Assembly (NCBI RefSeq): GCF_011617705.1 | Contig: NZ_CP050154.1 | Location: 868,001 to 932,000, forward strand | Direction: 5' to 3' | Origin: Brevibacterium limosum | GTDB lineage: Bacteria > Actinomycetota > Actinomycetes > Actinomycetales > Brevibacteriaceae | Length of the DNA stretch: 64,000 nucleotides | In this document: piece after piece, positions 8,245 through 16,381 of the stretch | How the letters are laid out: each line of letters starts with the position of its first letter | Numbering within the stretch: position 1 is the stretch's first letter | The notes under the pieces: generated by a model | Seen by the model: only the letters and a program-made list of their open reading frames with translations | Told to the model about the DNA's origin: nothing | Database searches by the model: none | Made by a program: the position numbers and the translations under genes

Positions 8245-9381
8245 TCAGCGCAGAGTCGACTTCAGCTCTTCGATGCGTGCGGTGAGCCCGGCGATGTCGA
8301 GTCCCTGACTCTTCTCATGCAGTTCCCGAGTCTGTTCGGGACAGAGGATACCGGATGCGATGAGTCGGGAGACCGGTGTGTCCGGCCGATCGTATTCGCG
8401 TCGACGCTCTCCGGCGGGGGTGAGACGCCAGCCCACCGGGTTCTTCACGGGCATGAAGTAATTGAGGCGGTCAGCCAGGGCCGACCACAGCTCGTTGACT
8501 CTTGCGATCGCGGCATCGATGTCGTGCGGTGTGCCGAGCGGGAGGTCAAGGCCGCTGAACGTCCGATCGGGCACGCGAGACCCCTGTCGGAGATCGCTCA
8601 TGCAGTGGAATTCGATGAGGTTCTCCTCCGCCCACGTCTCGATGGCGCTGTCCGGAACCGCTGGAGGCAGCAGGACTCCGGTGACGATGAAAGGCACCGC
8701 GCGGACCATCTGTGCGAGCATGTCGACGACCTGCGTGCCGGGGGCGAAGGTCGTCGTGTGCACCCACCCGATCTCGACGTCGGTGATTGTCACTGTGACG
8801 CAGTCCTCGCCGGTCGGTGTCGTGATCGTCAGCAGTTCGACGAGGAAGTAGCCGGGTTCGGGCTCGAGGAGAGAGCGTACGCGCTGGCGCGGGAGCGACG
8901 CACGCATCCCCGCCCCGGTGCCGGTCAACCACGAATCGTCGTGGTCGCCGGCCTTGGCACCGCGCAGGTACCGATCGATCGTCGCCGCGGAGATATCGAG
9001 GAGTTCCCTTCGCACCGAGGACGAATAGCCGTGCCGTCCCTCACGGAGGTGGCCGTGCCTCTCCAAGGAGTCCAGACAGTCGGACATCCCCGCCTCGAGG
9101 TACTTGCCGCAGGGGCGGCCGGAGGACTTCCACACCAGTTCGAGAGCCCGCTGCGCGCGGGGGGAGAACTTCTTCGGCTTGAGGCGACGGCGGTCGACGA
9201 CGGCGTCGAGGGAGACTCCGGCCCTGATCTGATGGAACTGGCTGCGCAGCTGGTGGCGCGCGTGATCGCGAGTCCAACCGGTCGCCTCGGTGAGCGTGTC
9301 GAGGATTGTGCCCTTGCCCTTGCGTGACGACGCCTCATAGGAGCGCGCGTAGGTGCGGGCCAGTTGGATGGGTGAAGTCAT
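8245..9381 (-). CDS. Transposase-derived protein (ISNCY/integrase-like) lacking catalytic residues
   Basis: 378 residues. The N-terminus (YARSYEASSRKGKGTILD, TGWTRDHARHQLR, then WKSSGRPCGKYLEAG and ISAATIDRYLR) matches the DNA-binding half of ISNCY-type integrases. The following region aligns to the DDE core (VTVTITDVEIGW, VPFIVTGVLL), but where active enzymes have D-x-DNGSEF this protein has PPAVPDSAI, and the first Asp and the final Glu motif are also not evident. The frame is intact and I see no terminal inverted repeats or target duplication. I read it as an immobile, possibly domesticated, DNA-binding protein. Confidence 0.75.
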   Translation of the reverse strand: MTSPIQLARTYARSYEASSRKGKGTILDTLTEATGWTRDHARHQLRSQFHQIRAGVSLDAVVDRRRLKPKKFSPRAQRALELVWKSSGRPCGKYLEAGMSDCLDSLERHGHLREGRHGYSSSVRRELLDISAATIDRYLRGAKAGDHDDSWLTGTGAGMRASLPRQRVRSLLEPEPGYFLVELLTITTPTGEDCVTVTITDVEIGWVHTTTFAPGTQVVDMLAQMVRAVPFIVTGVLLPPAVPDSAIETWAEENLIEFHCMSDLRQGSRVPDRTFSGLDLPLGTPHDIDAAIARVNELWSALADRLNYFMPVKNPVGWRLTPAGERRREYDRPDTPVSRLIASGILCPEQTRELHEKSQGLDIAGLTARIEELKSTLR

Positions 9382-9675
9382 GATGTCTTCCTCCGAATCG
9401 GATCGAGGAGCCGCAGGGGCTCCCGTGTTGCCAGAGACGCTATTGAGGGCGAAGTTCCTGCGGAAGGGACTTTACAGATCCGCAGGTTTCGTCTAGGCGA
9501 CCCGATCGGCCTCGGGGATCCTCAACCTCAGACCCCGCAACGGCCAGGCGGGGGTTTGCATTGGGAACTGACGGGCCTTGTCGCTGTCGAGACCGGGAGC
9601 TTAACGTTGTCCCATGGAGACCGCACTCACGGCCACAGCATTCGGCTGCACTTCGACGAGGAAAGAAGGACCACG
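9382..9675. other. Intergenic region with GC-rich hairpin
   Basis: About 290 bp without a convincing gene. It holds the promoter of the transposase-like gene and a GC-rich stem at 9533-9553 followed by TTT on the plus strand, listed separately. Short open frames here have no ribosome-binding site. Confidence 0.5.
9533..9557 (+). terminator. Terminator-like hairpin
   Basis: CCCCGC (9533-9538) pairs with GCGGGG (9548-9553) across a 9-nt loop, followed by GTTT. The shape is that of a weak intrinsic terminator reading on the plus strand. No plus-strand gene ends just upstream, so it may insulate the VOC/crtB side from upstream transcription. Confidence 0.4.
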
Positions 9676-10041
9676 ATGATCGGACGCCTCAACACCACCG
9701 CTATGGACTGCCCCGTGCCGATCGACGCGGCGCGGTTCTACCGCGCGCTGCTCGGCGGAACAGTGGCGCCGGACAAGGACACGGACTGGGTCAACCTCTA
9801 TGAGCCCTCGGGGCGGGAGATCCTCTCCTTCCAACGAGCAGAGGACTTCGTCGCCCCGACCTGGCCGGACAACTCCGTTCCTCTGCAGGTCCATATCGAC
9901 ATCCTCGTGTCCTCCTATGAGGACGCCGAGCCCACAGTCTTCGAGGCCGGCGGCAGGCTGCTCGACGATTCGGACGAGCATCCGAGTTTCCGCGTCTACG
10001 CCGACCCGATCGGACGCCCCTTCTGCCTCGTCCTCGAGTGA
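9676..10041 (+). CDS. VOC-family (glyoxalase/bleomycin-resistance fold) protein
   Basis: About 121 residues from ATG 9676, which has GAAGGA upstream; the frame is open further but without a ribosome site. The fold shows paired beta-alpha-beta-beta-beta modules: PIDAARFYRALLGGTV, then VHIDILV, and the ending ADPIGRPFCLVLE. VOC proteins use a metal site for glyoxalase, dioxygenase or drug-binding roles; which applies here is unknown. It ends 62 bp before crtB on the same strand. The intervening crtB operator suggests separate control. Confidence 0.85.
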   Translation: MIGRLNTTAMDCPVPIDAARFYRALLGGTVAPDKDTDWVNLYEPSGREILSFQRAEDFVAPTWPDNSVPLQVHIDILVSSYEDAEPTVFEAGGRLLDDSDEHPSFRVYADPIGRPFCLVLE

Positions 10042-10085
10042 CGTCGCCTCGGTCGTCAGCGGAGATTCGCTCCTCGGGCATTTCT

Positions 10086-10098
10086 TTAGCTAAGCTAA
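10086..10098. promoter_or_regulatory. Palindromic operator in front of crtB
   Basis: TTAGC-TAA-GCTAA is a 13-bp palindrome ending 5 nt before the crtB ATG. The 11-mer ATTTCTTTAGC that leads into it (10080-10090) recurs exactly at 17418-17428 between crtE and the MarR gene. TAAGCT at 10091-10096 could be a -10 element for a nearly leaderless crtB mRNA. Known: MarR-type CrtR represses carotenoid genes in Corynebacterium glutamicum. Inference: this is the binding site of the MarR protein at 17472. Confidence 0.6.
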
Positions 10099-10103
10099 CG
10101 AAC

Positions 10104-11039
10104 ATGACGTCGCGAAGCCGCACCGCAACCGATGAGCTCTACACGCGCACCGCCGAGGATGCGACCAGGGCCGTGATCGCGAGCTATTCGACCTCCTTCG
10201 GGCTTGCGGTCAGACTGCTCGGTGTCAGGAACCGGCACCATATCCGCAACATCTACGCCCTGGTCCGCATCGCCGATGAGATCGTCGACGGCCTGGCCGC
10301 CGAGGCAGGGCTTGCCGACGCCGAACAGCGGGAGATGCTGGACCGGTTCGCCGCCGCCACTCACGCGGCGCTGAGCAGCGGCATCAGCGACAATCTCGTC
10401 ATCCACGCCTTCGCCAGGACCGCTCGTGCAGCCGGCATCGACGCCGAGCTCATCGACCCCTTCTTCGCCTCCATGCGCGCAGACATCGAATCCGCGGACA
10501 CCGGTTCCGGTCTTGGGACCGAGGAGGGGACCACGTCGCCGGTCCGCGGCTTCGATGCGAAGGAACATGCCGAGTACGTCTTCGGGTCCGCCGAGGTCGT
10601 CGGACTCATGTGCCTCAAGGTCTTCCTCATCGATCTCGACCGCACGCCCGCCGAGGTCGAACAGCTCGAGTACGGGGCACGGCAGCTGGGAGCAGCGTTC
10701 CAGAACGTCAACTTCCTGCGCGACCTGGCCGACGACGATCAGCGCCTCGGCCGCAGCTACCTCACCCCGGGACACCGACTCACCGAGGCCGAGAAAGCCG
10801 AGTGGGTGAACACGATCCGGCAGCAGCTCGCCGCAGCCCAGGACGCCATCGCCGGACTGCCGAAGGACGCGCGCACCGCGGTCCGCTGCGCCTGTGCGCT
10901 CTTCACCGCGCTGACCGACAGGATTGCCACGACCCCCGTCGCTGAGCTCTACCGGCAGCGGGTGCGGGTCCCGAACGCCGTCAAGGCTCGTCTGACAGCC
11001 CACGCACTCATGACCGCAGCCCGCGAGGGGCGGAAGTGA
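10104..11039 (+). CDS. crtB: Phytoene synthase
   Basis: Condenses two geranylgeranyl diphosphates to phytoene, the first committed carotenoid step. About 311 residues. Squalene/phytoene synthase features are visible: YSTSFGLAVRLL near the N-terminus, the first Asp-rich motif ALVRIADEIVDG, and the second Asp motif QNVNFLRDLADDDQRLGRSY. I chose ATG 10104 because family homology begins there; a GTG at 10038 overlapping the VOC stop would add 22 unlikely residues across the operator. Its stop overlaps the crtI start by 4 bp (GTGA), so the two are translationally coupled. Confidence 0.95.
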   Translation: MTSRSRTATDELYTRTAEDATRAVIASYSTSFGLAVRLLGVRNRHHIRNIYALVRIADEIVDGLAAEAGLADAEQREMLDRFAAATHAALSSGISDNLVIHAFARTARAAGIDAELIDPFFASMRADIESADTGSGLGTEEGTTSPVRGFDAKEHAEYVFGSAEVVGLMCLKVFLIDLDRTPAEVEQLEYGARQLGAAFQNVNFLRDLADDDQRLGRSYLTPGHRLTEAEKAEWVNTIRQQLAAAQDAIAGLPKDARTAVRCACALFTALTDRIATTPVAELYRQRVRVPNAVKARLTAHALMTAAREGRK

Positions 11040-12676
11040 GCAGGCGGGTCGGTTCCGCGGCCGGCAGCAGCCCGCGGACCGGTGTCATCGGTGGGGGAGC
11101 CGCCGGGCTGGCCACGGCGATCCTCCTCGCCCGCGAAGGGCACACGGTCGACCTGTTCGAGAAGAACCCCCACCTCGGCGGGCGCATCGGCGTGTTCGAG
11201 CGTGATGGCTTCCGTTTCGACACCGGGCCCTCCTGGTATCTCATGCCCGAGGTCTTCGAACACTTCTTCGCTCTCGCCGGCACCAGCGCCGAGGCCGAAC
11301 TCGACCTGCGCACGCTCGATCCCGGCTACACCGTGTTCAGCCCACCGGGACCGGTCGATGCGATTTCGGGCGCCCTTGGGCGCACCCGAGCACTCACGAT
11401 CCCAGAGGGCAGGTTCCGGGTGCTGGAGACCTTCGAGAGCGTCGAACGCGGCACGGGAGACGCCCTCGATGACTACCTCGTCTCGGCCGCGCGCACAAAG
11501 GAGCTCGCGCTCGCCCACTTCCTCTACAACCCCTTCACCTCACCACGGTCCCTGCTCCATCGGGACATCCTCGGCGGGCTCCCGAGACTCGTCCGGCAGC
11601 TGGGGACGTCGCTGGCCGGCTTCGCCGAAGCCTCGTTCCACGATCCGGTGCTGCGCCAGATCCTCCAGTACCCCGCGATCTTCCTCGGCACCGATCCGCG
11701 ACGGGCACCGGCGATCTACCACCTCATGAGCACCCTCGACCTCGACCAAGGTGTCAGTTACCCCATGGGCGGGTTCCATACGATCATCGACGCCCTCGTC
11801 CGGCTGGCCGACCGTGCCGGGGTGCGCCTTCACACGGGAGCCGATGTCACGCACATCGACACCGAGGCAGCACCTGGCCGGGGGCGAACCGGACGCCGAG
11901 TCACCGGTCTGCGTTGGACCGACGAGGCCGGACGCGCACACACGCATTCCGCGGATGTCGTCGTCTCCGCCGCCGACCTCCACCACACGGAGACGCAGCT
12001 GCTCGACCCCGAGGACCAGAGCTTCCCGGAACGCTCGTGGACGTCGGTGACGAGCGGTCCCGGCGCGGTGCTCGTCTTCCTCGGCATCGAGGGCGAGCTC
12101 GAGGCGCTGCCGCATCATTCGCTGTTCTTCACCGAGGACTGGGAAGCGAACTTCGACGCGATCTTCGGGTCCAAGCAGAAGATCCCCTCACCGGCCTCGG
12201 TCTATGCCTGTCGGCCCAGTGCCACCGACCCCACCGTCGCCCCGCCCGGGCACGAGAACCTCTTCCTCCTCATCCCCGTCCCCGCCGATGCGGGGCTCGG
12301 AGCCGGGGGCGACGACGGCGGAGGGGACCCGCGGATCGAGGCGGCCGCCGACCGTGCGATCGACCAGATCGCCCGGTGGGCCGACATCCCCGACCTGCGC
12401 CGGCGGATCAGAGTGCGCAGAACCCAGGGCCCGACGGACTTCGCCGAAAGATTCAACTCCTGGCTCGGCGGGATGCTCGGACCTGCGCACACACTGCGAC
12501 AGAGCGCGATGTTCCGACGGCAGAACTCTTCGAAGGCAGTCGACGGGCTGTTCTATGCCGGCGCCACGACGGCGCCCGGGGTCGGCGTGCCGATGTGCCT
12601 CATCAGCGCCGAACTCGTCCTCAAACGCCTCCGTGGAGACTCCAGCCCGGGACCGCTGCCGATCCCTGCTCAGTGA
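11036..12676 (+). CDS. crtI: Phytoene desaturase
   Basis: FAD enzyme that desaturates phytoene to lycopene. 546 residues. The dinucleotide-binding motif TGVIGGGAAGLATAILLA starts near residue 15 and is followed by FEKNPHLGGRIG and the FDTGPSWYLMPEVF motif of CrtI. The C-terminal FAD motif is GATTAPGVGVPMCLIS. The GTG start overlaps the crtB stop. It supplies lycopene to the cyclase encoded on the opposite strand. It ends 18 bp from the convergent crtU stop. Confidence 0.96.
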   Translation: MSRRVGSAAGSSPRTGVIGGGAAGLATAILLAREGHTVDLFEKNPHLGGRIGVFERDGFRFDTGPSWYLMPEVFEHFFALAGTSAEAELDLRTLDPGYTVFSPPGPVDAISGALGRTRALTIPEGRFRVLETFESVERGTGDALDDYLVSAARTKELALAHFLYNPFTSPRSLLHRDILGGLPRLVRQLGTSLAGFAEASFHDPVLRQILQYPAIFLGTDPRRAPAIYHLMSTLDLDQGVSYPMGGFHTIIDALVRLADRAGVRLHTGADVTHIDTEAAPGRGRTGRRVTGLRWTDEAGRAHTHSADVVVSAADLHHTETQLLDPEDQSFPERSWTSVTSGPGAVLVFLGIEGELEALPHHSLFFTEDWEANFDAIFGSKQKIPSPASVYACRPSATDPTVAPPGHENLFLLIPVPADAGLGAGGDDGGGDPRIEAAADRAIDQIARWADIPDLRRRIRVRRTQGPTDFAERFNSWLGGMLGPAHTLRQSAMFRRQNSSKAVDGLFYAGATTAPGVGVPMCLISAELVLKRLRGDSSPGPLPIPAQ

Positions 12677-12694
12677 GGGGCTTCGGACCGGCAG

Positions 12695-14371
12695 TCAGCG
12701 CCCGGTGCCTGCTCCACGCCTGTGCCGCGTTGCCCCTCTCCTGCGCGGTGCGCCGAGGAGCCCCCGACGGAGCAGACCGCGCCGAGGCGGCGACCAGATC
12801 TCGGTTCCCTCCACCCGCCAACCGGCGAGCAGTTCGTTCGCGGCCATGAACCCCGTCGTCGCCGCGCGTTCCATGAGCGCCACGGGCGCCTCGCAGGCGA
12901 CGGCGTCACCGGCGAGCACCAGTCCGGGAAACGCGGTGGTGACGCCGGGGCGGTCGTTGTACGCCCGCGTGTCGGCCAGCGCGCAGTCGTCGGCGATGAG
13001 CAGCTCCTGGGCGGTGATGGGGATGTCGGCCGTCTCGGGATATACCTCATGGAGGTCGGCCAGCAGTTGGCGTGTCACGGCTTCCCGGTCGACGTCTTCG
13101 GACTCGAGCATCGCTCGCGCGCTGCCCCGATGCGCGGTGCCGAGCGCATAGGCGTGGAGTTCGACGACGGAGCCGCCGTGCGTGTGCCGCCATCTCTGGG
13201 CCCCGGCCTCGAAGCGTTCGAGGACCGAGATGTTGTCGAGCAGAGCGTAGCCGGTCGTGCCGAGGAAGGCCGGGCGGCTCGGATCCACCTCGTCGCCCAG
13301 CCACAGTCTGAGCACCGCGAACGGGGGAGCGTTCCGCTGCGAGGTGACACTGCTCAGCCACCGCTCGCGAGTTCCCGTGCCCGCGGTCGGTGAGCCGGCG
13401 GCTGTCGCGGGCCCGAGCGCGTCGGTGTCGACCGAGTCCTCGAGTCCGGCCAGCAGCGTCCGAGTGCTCCGCGGATCGGCGGCGAGCACGAGCGCATCGC
13501 TCTCGAGCGTCCCGCTCGTCGTCTCGACGCTCCACCCGGTGCGGCCCGCACTGTCCGGACGGCGGATCGCGGTGACCGCGGTGTCGGTCTCGATCCGCAC
13601 CCCCGCCTCGGCGAGGTATTCGCTCAGGGGCGACCACAGTGCGGTGTCGTAGTCGTCGTCGGGGACGTCGAAGAGCAGCCCTTCGGCGGAGCCCGTGAAG
13701 TACGTGTGGAACATCGCCACGAGTTCGCTGGCGGAGAAGTCCGCAGGGTGGGCGAAGAAGGAGCGGGCGAAGACCTCGAGCGCGAGATGCCGCGCCCCGA
13801 TCGGGAACCGCAGCCGGTCGAGGAACTGTTCGGCCGACTCTCCGTCGTAGCGGCGATAGGAGTCCGGGAAGTCGACGTCGATGAGTTCGAACGCTGTCGT
13901 CAGGTCGACGTCGGCCAGACCGCGCAGCGGGAAGGACGGGCTGGTGAGCACGAATCCCGCGAGGCTGAGCGGGGGAGTCCGCGGTATCCGGGCGAAGGAG
14001 TCGCGCAGACCGTCCCGACCCACGAGCGGATAGTCCGTGACCGGGACCAGACGGTCGAGGCCGGGATCGGTGCGTGCGAGCAGGCTGCGGAGGTTGTAGT
14101 ACTGGCGGAAGAAGGCGTGGAATCCGCGGCTCATCGTCCGCTCCCCGTCGAGGCTCCAGGCCCGGACCCGTCCGCCGAGGCTGGATTCGGCCTCGACCAG
14201 GTGCACACTGACCCCGTGCTCTGCGAGGACCGCGGCCGCGGCCAGTCCGGCGATGCCGCCGCCGACGACGGTCACCCGCTTGGGCCGCAGCAGACGCGGA
14301 CGGCCCGGGTGGGAGGGGGTGAGGATCGCGTGCCGGTCGCGGGGGCGCGGTTGGGAGGCTGAACGGTTCAT
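12695..14371 (-). CDS. crtU: Carotene desaturase/methyltransferase (isorenieratene synthase type)
   Basis: 558 residues from ATG 14371, which has GGAGAGGAG upstream and overlaps the crtYd stop (ATGA). It converts beta-ionone rings to aromatic phi-rings, giving aryl carotenoids such as isorenieratene. Evidence: FAD motif TVVGGGIAGLAAAAVLAEHG, the family motif RGFHAFFRQYYNLRSLL, and the C-terminal GLVLAGDAVACEAPVALMER. The basic tail after WRVEGTEIW is probably disordered. Last gene of the minus-strand crt operon. Confidence 0.93.
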   Translation of the reverse strand: MNRSASQPRPRDRHAILTPSHPGRPRLLRPKRVTVVGGGIAGLAAAAVLAEHGVSVHLVEAESSLGGRVRAWSLDGERTMSRGFHAFFRQYYNLRSLLARTDPGLDRLVPVTDYPLVGRDGLRDSFARIPRTPPLSLAGFVLTSPSFPLRGLADVDLTTAFELIDVDFPDSYRRYDGESAEQFLDRLRFPIGARHLALEVFARSFFAHPADFSASELVAMFHTYFTGSAEGLLFDVPDDDYDTALWSPLSEYLAEAGVRIETDTAVTAIRRPDSAGRTGWSVETTSGTLESDALVLAADPRSTRTLLAGLEDSVDTDALGPATAAGSPTAGTGTRERWLSSVTSQRNAPPFAVLRLWLGDEVDPSRPAFLGTTGYALLDNISVLERFEAGAQRWRHTHGGSVVELHAYALGTAHRGSARAMLESEDVDREAVTRQLLADLHEVYPETADIPITAQELLIADDCALADTRAYNDRPGVTTAFPGLVLAGDAVACEAPVALMERAATTGFMAANELLAGWRVEGTEIWSPPRRGLLRRGLLGAPRRRGATRHRRGAGTGR

Positions 14372-14706
14372 GTGTTCTCCTCTCCGGTGGCCGCAGCGTG
14401 CCTGTTCAGGCGCCACTGCCAGAGCATGAGGACGGCAGTGATCATGGCGAAGCCGAAGCCGAAGTCCTCGATCGGGATGTCCCACGGGAACCGGACGCCG
14501 CTGAGCCCCTGTGGGTTGTAGATGACGATGGGATTCGAAAGCTTCGTCAGCCAGCCGTCGACGAAGCACTGGAAGACCAGGCAGATGCTCAGCGCCGCCC
14601 AGTACTTCGCCCGGCGGAAGATGCCTGAGCGGAAGACGAACAGCTCGAGGCCGACGATGAGAATCATCCCGATGACGGTCATGATCGTGTACTCGGGCAC
14701 GCTCAT
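14368..14706 (-). CDS. crtYd: Lycopene cyclase subunit, CrtYd/CrtYf type
   Basis: A 112-residue membrane protein with three hydrophobic helices. It forms the heterodimeric lycopene cyclase with CrtYc. The conserved FPWDIPIEDFGFGFAMI segment near residue 73 is the signature of the second subunit. Both ends overlap neighbours by an ATGA (crtYc before, crtU after). This two-subunit cyclase is typical of Gram-positive actinobacteria and related to fungal and archaeal types. Confidence 0.93.
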   Translation of the reverse strand: MSVPEYTIMTVIGMILIVGLELFVFRSGIFRRAKYWAALSICLVFQCFVDGWLTKLSNPIVIYNPQGLSGVRFPWDIPIEDFGFGFAMITAVLMLWQWRLNRHAAATGEENT

Positions 14707-15134
14707 CGTTCGCCGCCTCCTCCGGACTCGGACCGCCGGTCAGTGCGCTTGTGTGGCCGGGACTGGCGTGCGGGCCGGGGCGAACTGTCTGGGCGGGGCA
14801 GGCTTTCGGGCCTGACGCGCTTGCGCACAGCGGTGAGCACGGTGCCGACCGCCTCATAGCTGAGCAGGGCGCACAGGGGGATGACGATGAAGAACACGAG
14901 CTCCTCGAGCGGCAGGTTGCCGAGGTGGATGCCGGTGACGAATCGCGGGTTGTACACCCAATGGTCGCGGGCGATGGCGACGACGTCCCAGAGGCAGAAG
15001 ACGACGATGACGGGCACGAGCGCCCACAGCACGGTTCTCCACCGGCGGTACACGCGCGCCCGGAAGAACAGCTCCAGGGGCAGGGTGATGAGTACGCAGG
15101 CACCCATGAGGAGCAGATACTCGAAGGCGCTCAT
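14703..15134 (-). CDS. crtYc: Lycopene cyclase subunit, CrtYc/CrtYe type
   Basis: A 143-residue membrane protein, three predicted helices (LLLMGACVLITLPLELFF, VLWALVPVIVVFCLWDVV, EELVFFIVIPLCALLSY) plus a basic soluble tail. The LGNLPLEELVFF segment parallels PWDIPIEDF in CrtYd, as expected for the two halves. It overlaps both the upstream P450 gene and the downstream crtYd by ATGA. Ring type (beta versus epsilon) cannot be proved from sequence, but crtU implies beta rings. Confidence 0.92.
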   Translation of the reverse strand: MSAFEYLLLMGACVLITLPLELFFRARVYRRWRTVLWALVPVIVVFCLWDVVAIARDHWVYNPRFVTGIHLGNLPLEELVFFIVIPLCALLSYEAVGTVLTAVRKRVRPESLPRPDSSPRPARQSRPHKRTDRRSESGGGGER

Positions 15135-16381
15135 AACAGTCTCCTCTCCGGGCCGGAGCCCTCGTCGAAGGCCAGTTGGAGTCCGCGCAGCCGATAGCCC
15201 GAGATGACGCTGTCCCAGCCGATCTCCGGTTCGGCGACCAGGCGCGGGCCGCGGTCGAGCAGGCGGTGGACGAGCGCATCGGTCTCAAACAGCGCCAGCG
15301 ACTGCCCCGGACACTTGTGCGCCCCGTCGCTGAAGCTCATGCCGACGGCCGGGACGGCTCCGGCGGTGTGCCGCACGGGGCACAGAGACTGAGGGTCGGA
15401 CCCCATCGCCTCTTCATCGGTGTTCGTCGCGCGGACGCAGACGTCGATGAGGTCCCCGGCGGGGATCGTGACGGTGCGATCCGGCGCCGTGACCTCGATG
15501 TCGGCCTGCGCGCGTCGGTAGAGGTGGCCGACGACCGGTTCGAGGCGAATGATCTCCTCGAGGATCTCCAGCCGCCGCGGCCGGTCGGCCGCGAGGTACT
15601 CCGCCCCGAGTTCGCCGTCTGTGAGCAGATGCCAGCACGCCATGGTGATGAATTCGCGAGTGGTGACCATCCCGGCCGTGCCGTAGGTGACGCACTCGAC
15701 GAGGATGTCCGACGTGCTGTGTCCGGCCCCGATGAGATGGGACAGGACGTCATCGCGCTGCCTGCGGCGCCGGGCCCGAAGGGCCGGACGGACGTCGGCG
15801 AGGTAGAACCGGGCGATCGGGACGAGACCGTTGACCGCAGCCTGCAGCCACTGCCTCCGGGTCCGCCCCCAACCGGGGGCGGCGAGGTCGACCGGCGGCT
15901 GGGTGAAGAATCCCTCGAGCCGCCGCGACATGCCCGCGATGGAGGATTCGGTCAGGCCCACGACTTCGGAGGTCACGGCCACGGAGAAGTGCAGAGCCGC
16001 CTCGTCGAGGAGGCAACGGCCGGCCGCGGCAACCCGGTCGACCGTGTCCTGCGCGAGAGCATCGATGCGCTGGCCGTACCTGTCGGCGATCACAGCGGGG
16101 GCGAAGAAGCGGGCGAGCTCTCGGCGCTGCGAGTCATGGGGCTCTCCGTCGGAGATGAGGATCGGGTGGCGGCGGAAGACGCCGCGAGGGATCCGCTCCG
16201 CGGTGAATCCGGCCTGAGTCGTGAGGTGTCGGGCCCGCAGCACCTGGCGGGCGGCGCCGAAGGAGCGGATGCGCCAGAGGTCGGGACCGTGTTCGAGGGT
16301 CACCTGCTCGACCGGGGGACCGACCGGCTCGTCGCCGTGCACCGCCCGTCGGCTCCCACGGTGCCGATCGGCCCCGCTCAT
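15131..16381 (-). CDS. Cytochrome P450 of the aryl-carotenoid cluster
   Basis: About 416 residues. Haem-binding motif FSDGAHKCPGQSLALFE and ExxR motif EEIIRLEP are intact. The I-helix region reads CVTYGTAGMVTTREF. It sits inside the crt operon, overlapping crtE and crtYc. Work on Brevibacterium linens linked a P450 to the last, hydroxylating step of aryl-carotenoid synthesis (3-hydroxy and 3,3'-dihydroxy isorenieratene), the likely role here. I chose ATG 16381, which overlaps the crtE stop as ATGA and has GAGG upstream; a GTG at 16387 is the alternative. Confidence 0.88.
   Translation of the reverse strand: MSGADRHRGSRRAVHGDEPVGPPVEQVTLEHGPDLWRIRSFGAARQVLRARHLTTQAGFTAERIPRGVFRRHPILISDGEPHDSQRRELARFFAPAVIADRYGQRIDALAQDTVDRVAAAGRCLLDEAALHFSVAVTSEVVGLTESSIAGMSRRLEGFFTQPPVDLAAPGWGRTRRQWLQAAVNGLVPIARFYLADVRPALRARRRRQRDDVLSHLIGAGHSTSDILVECVTYGTAGMVTTREFITMACWHLLTDGELGAEYLAADRPRRLEILEEIIRLEPVVGHLYRRAQADIEVTAPDRTVTIPAGDLIDVCVRATNTDEEAMGSDPQSLCPVRHTAGAVPAVGMSFSDGAHKCPGQSLALFETDALVHRLLDRGPRLVAEPEIGWDSVISGYRLRGLQLAFDEGSGPERRLL

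Noticed and set aside
8245..9381. Active insertion sequence
   Set aside because: No terminal inverted repeats or target-site duplication seen around it and the catalytic acids are missing.
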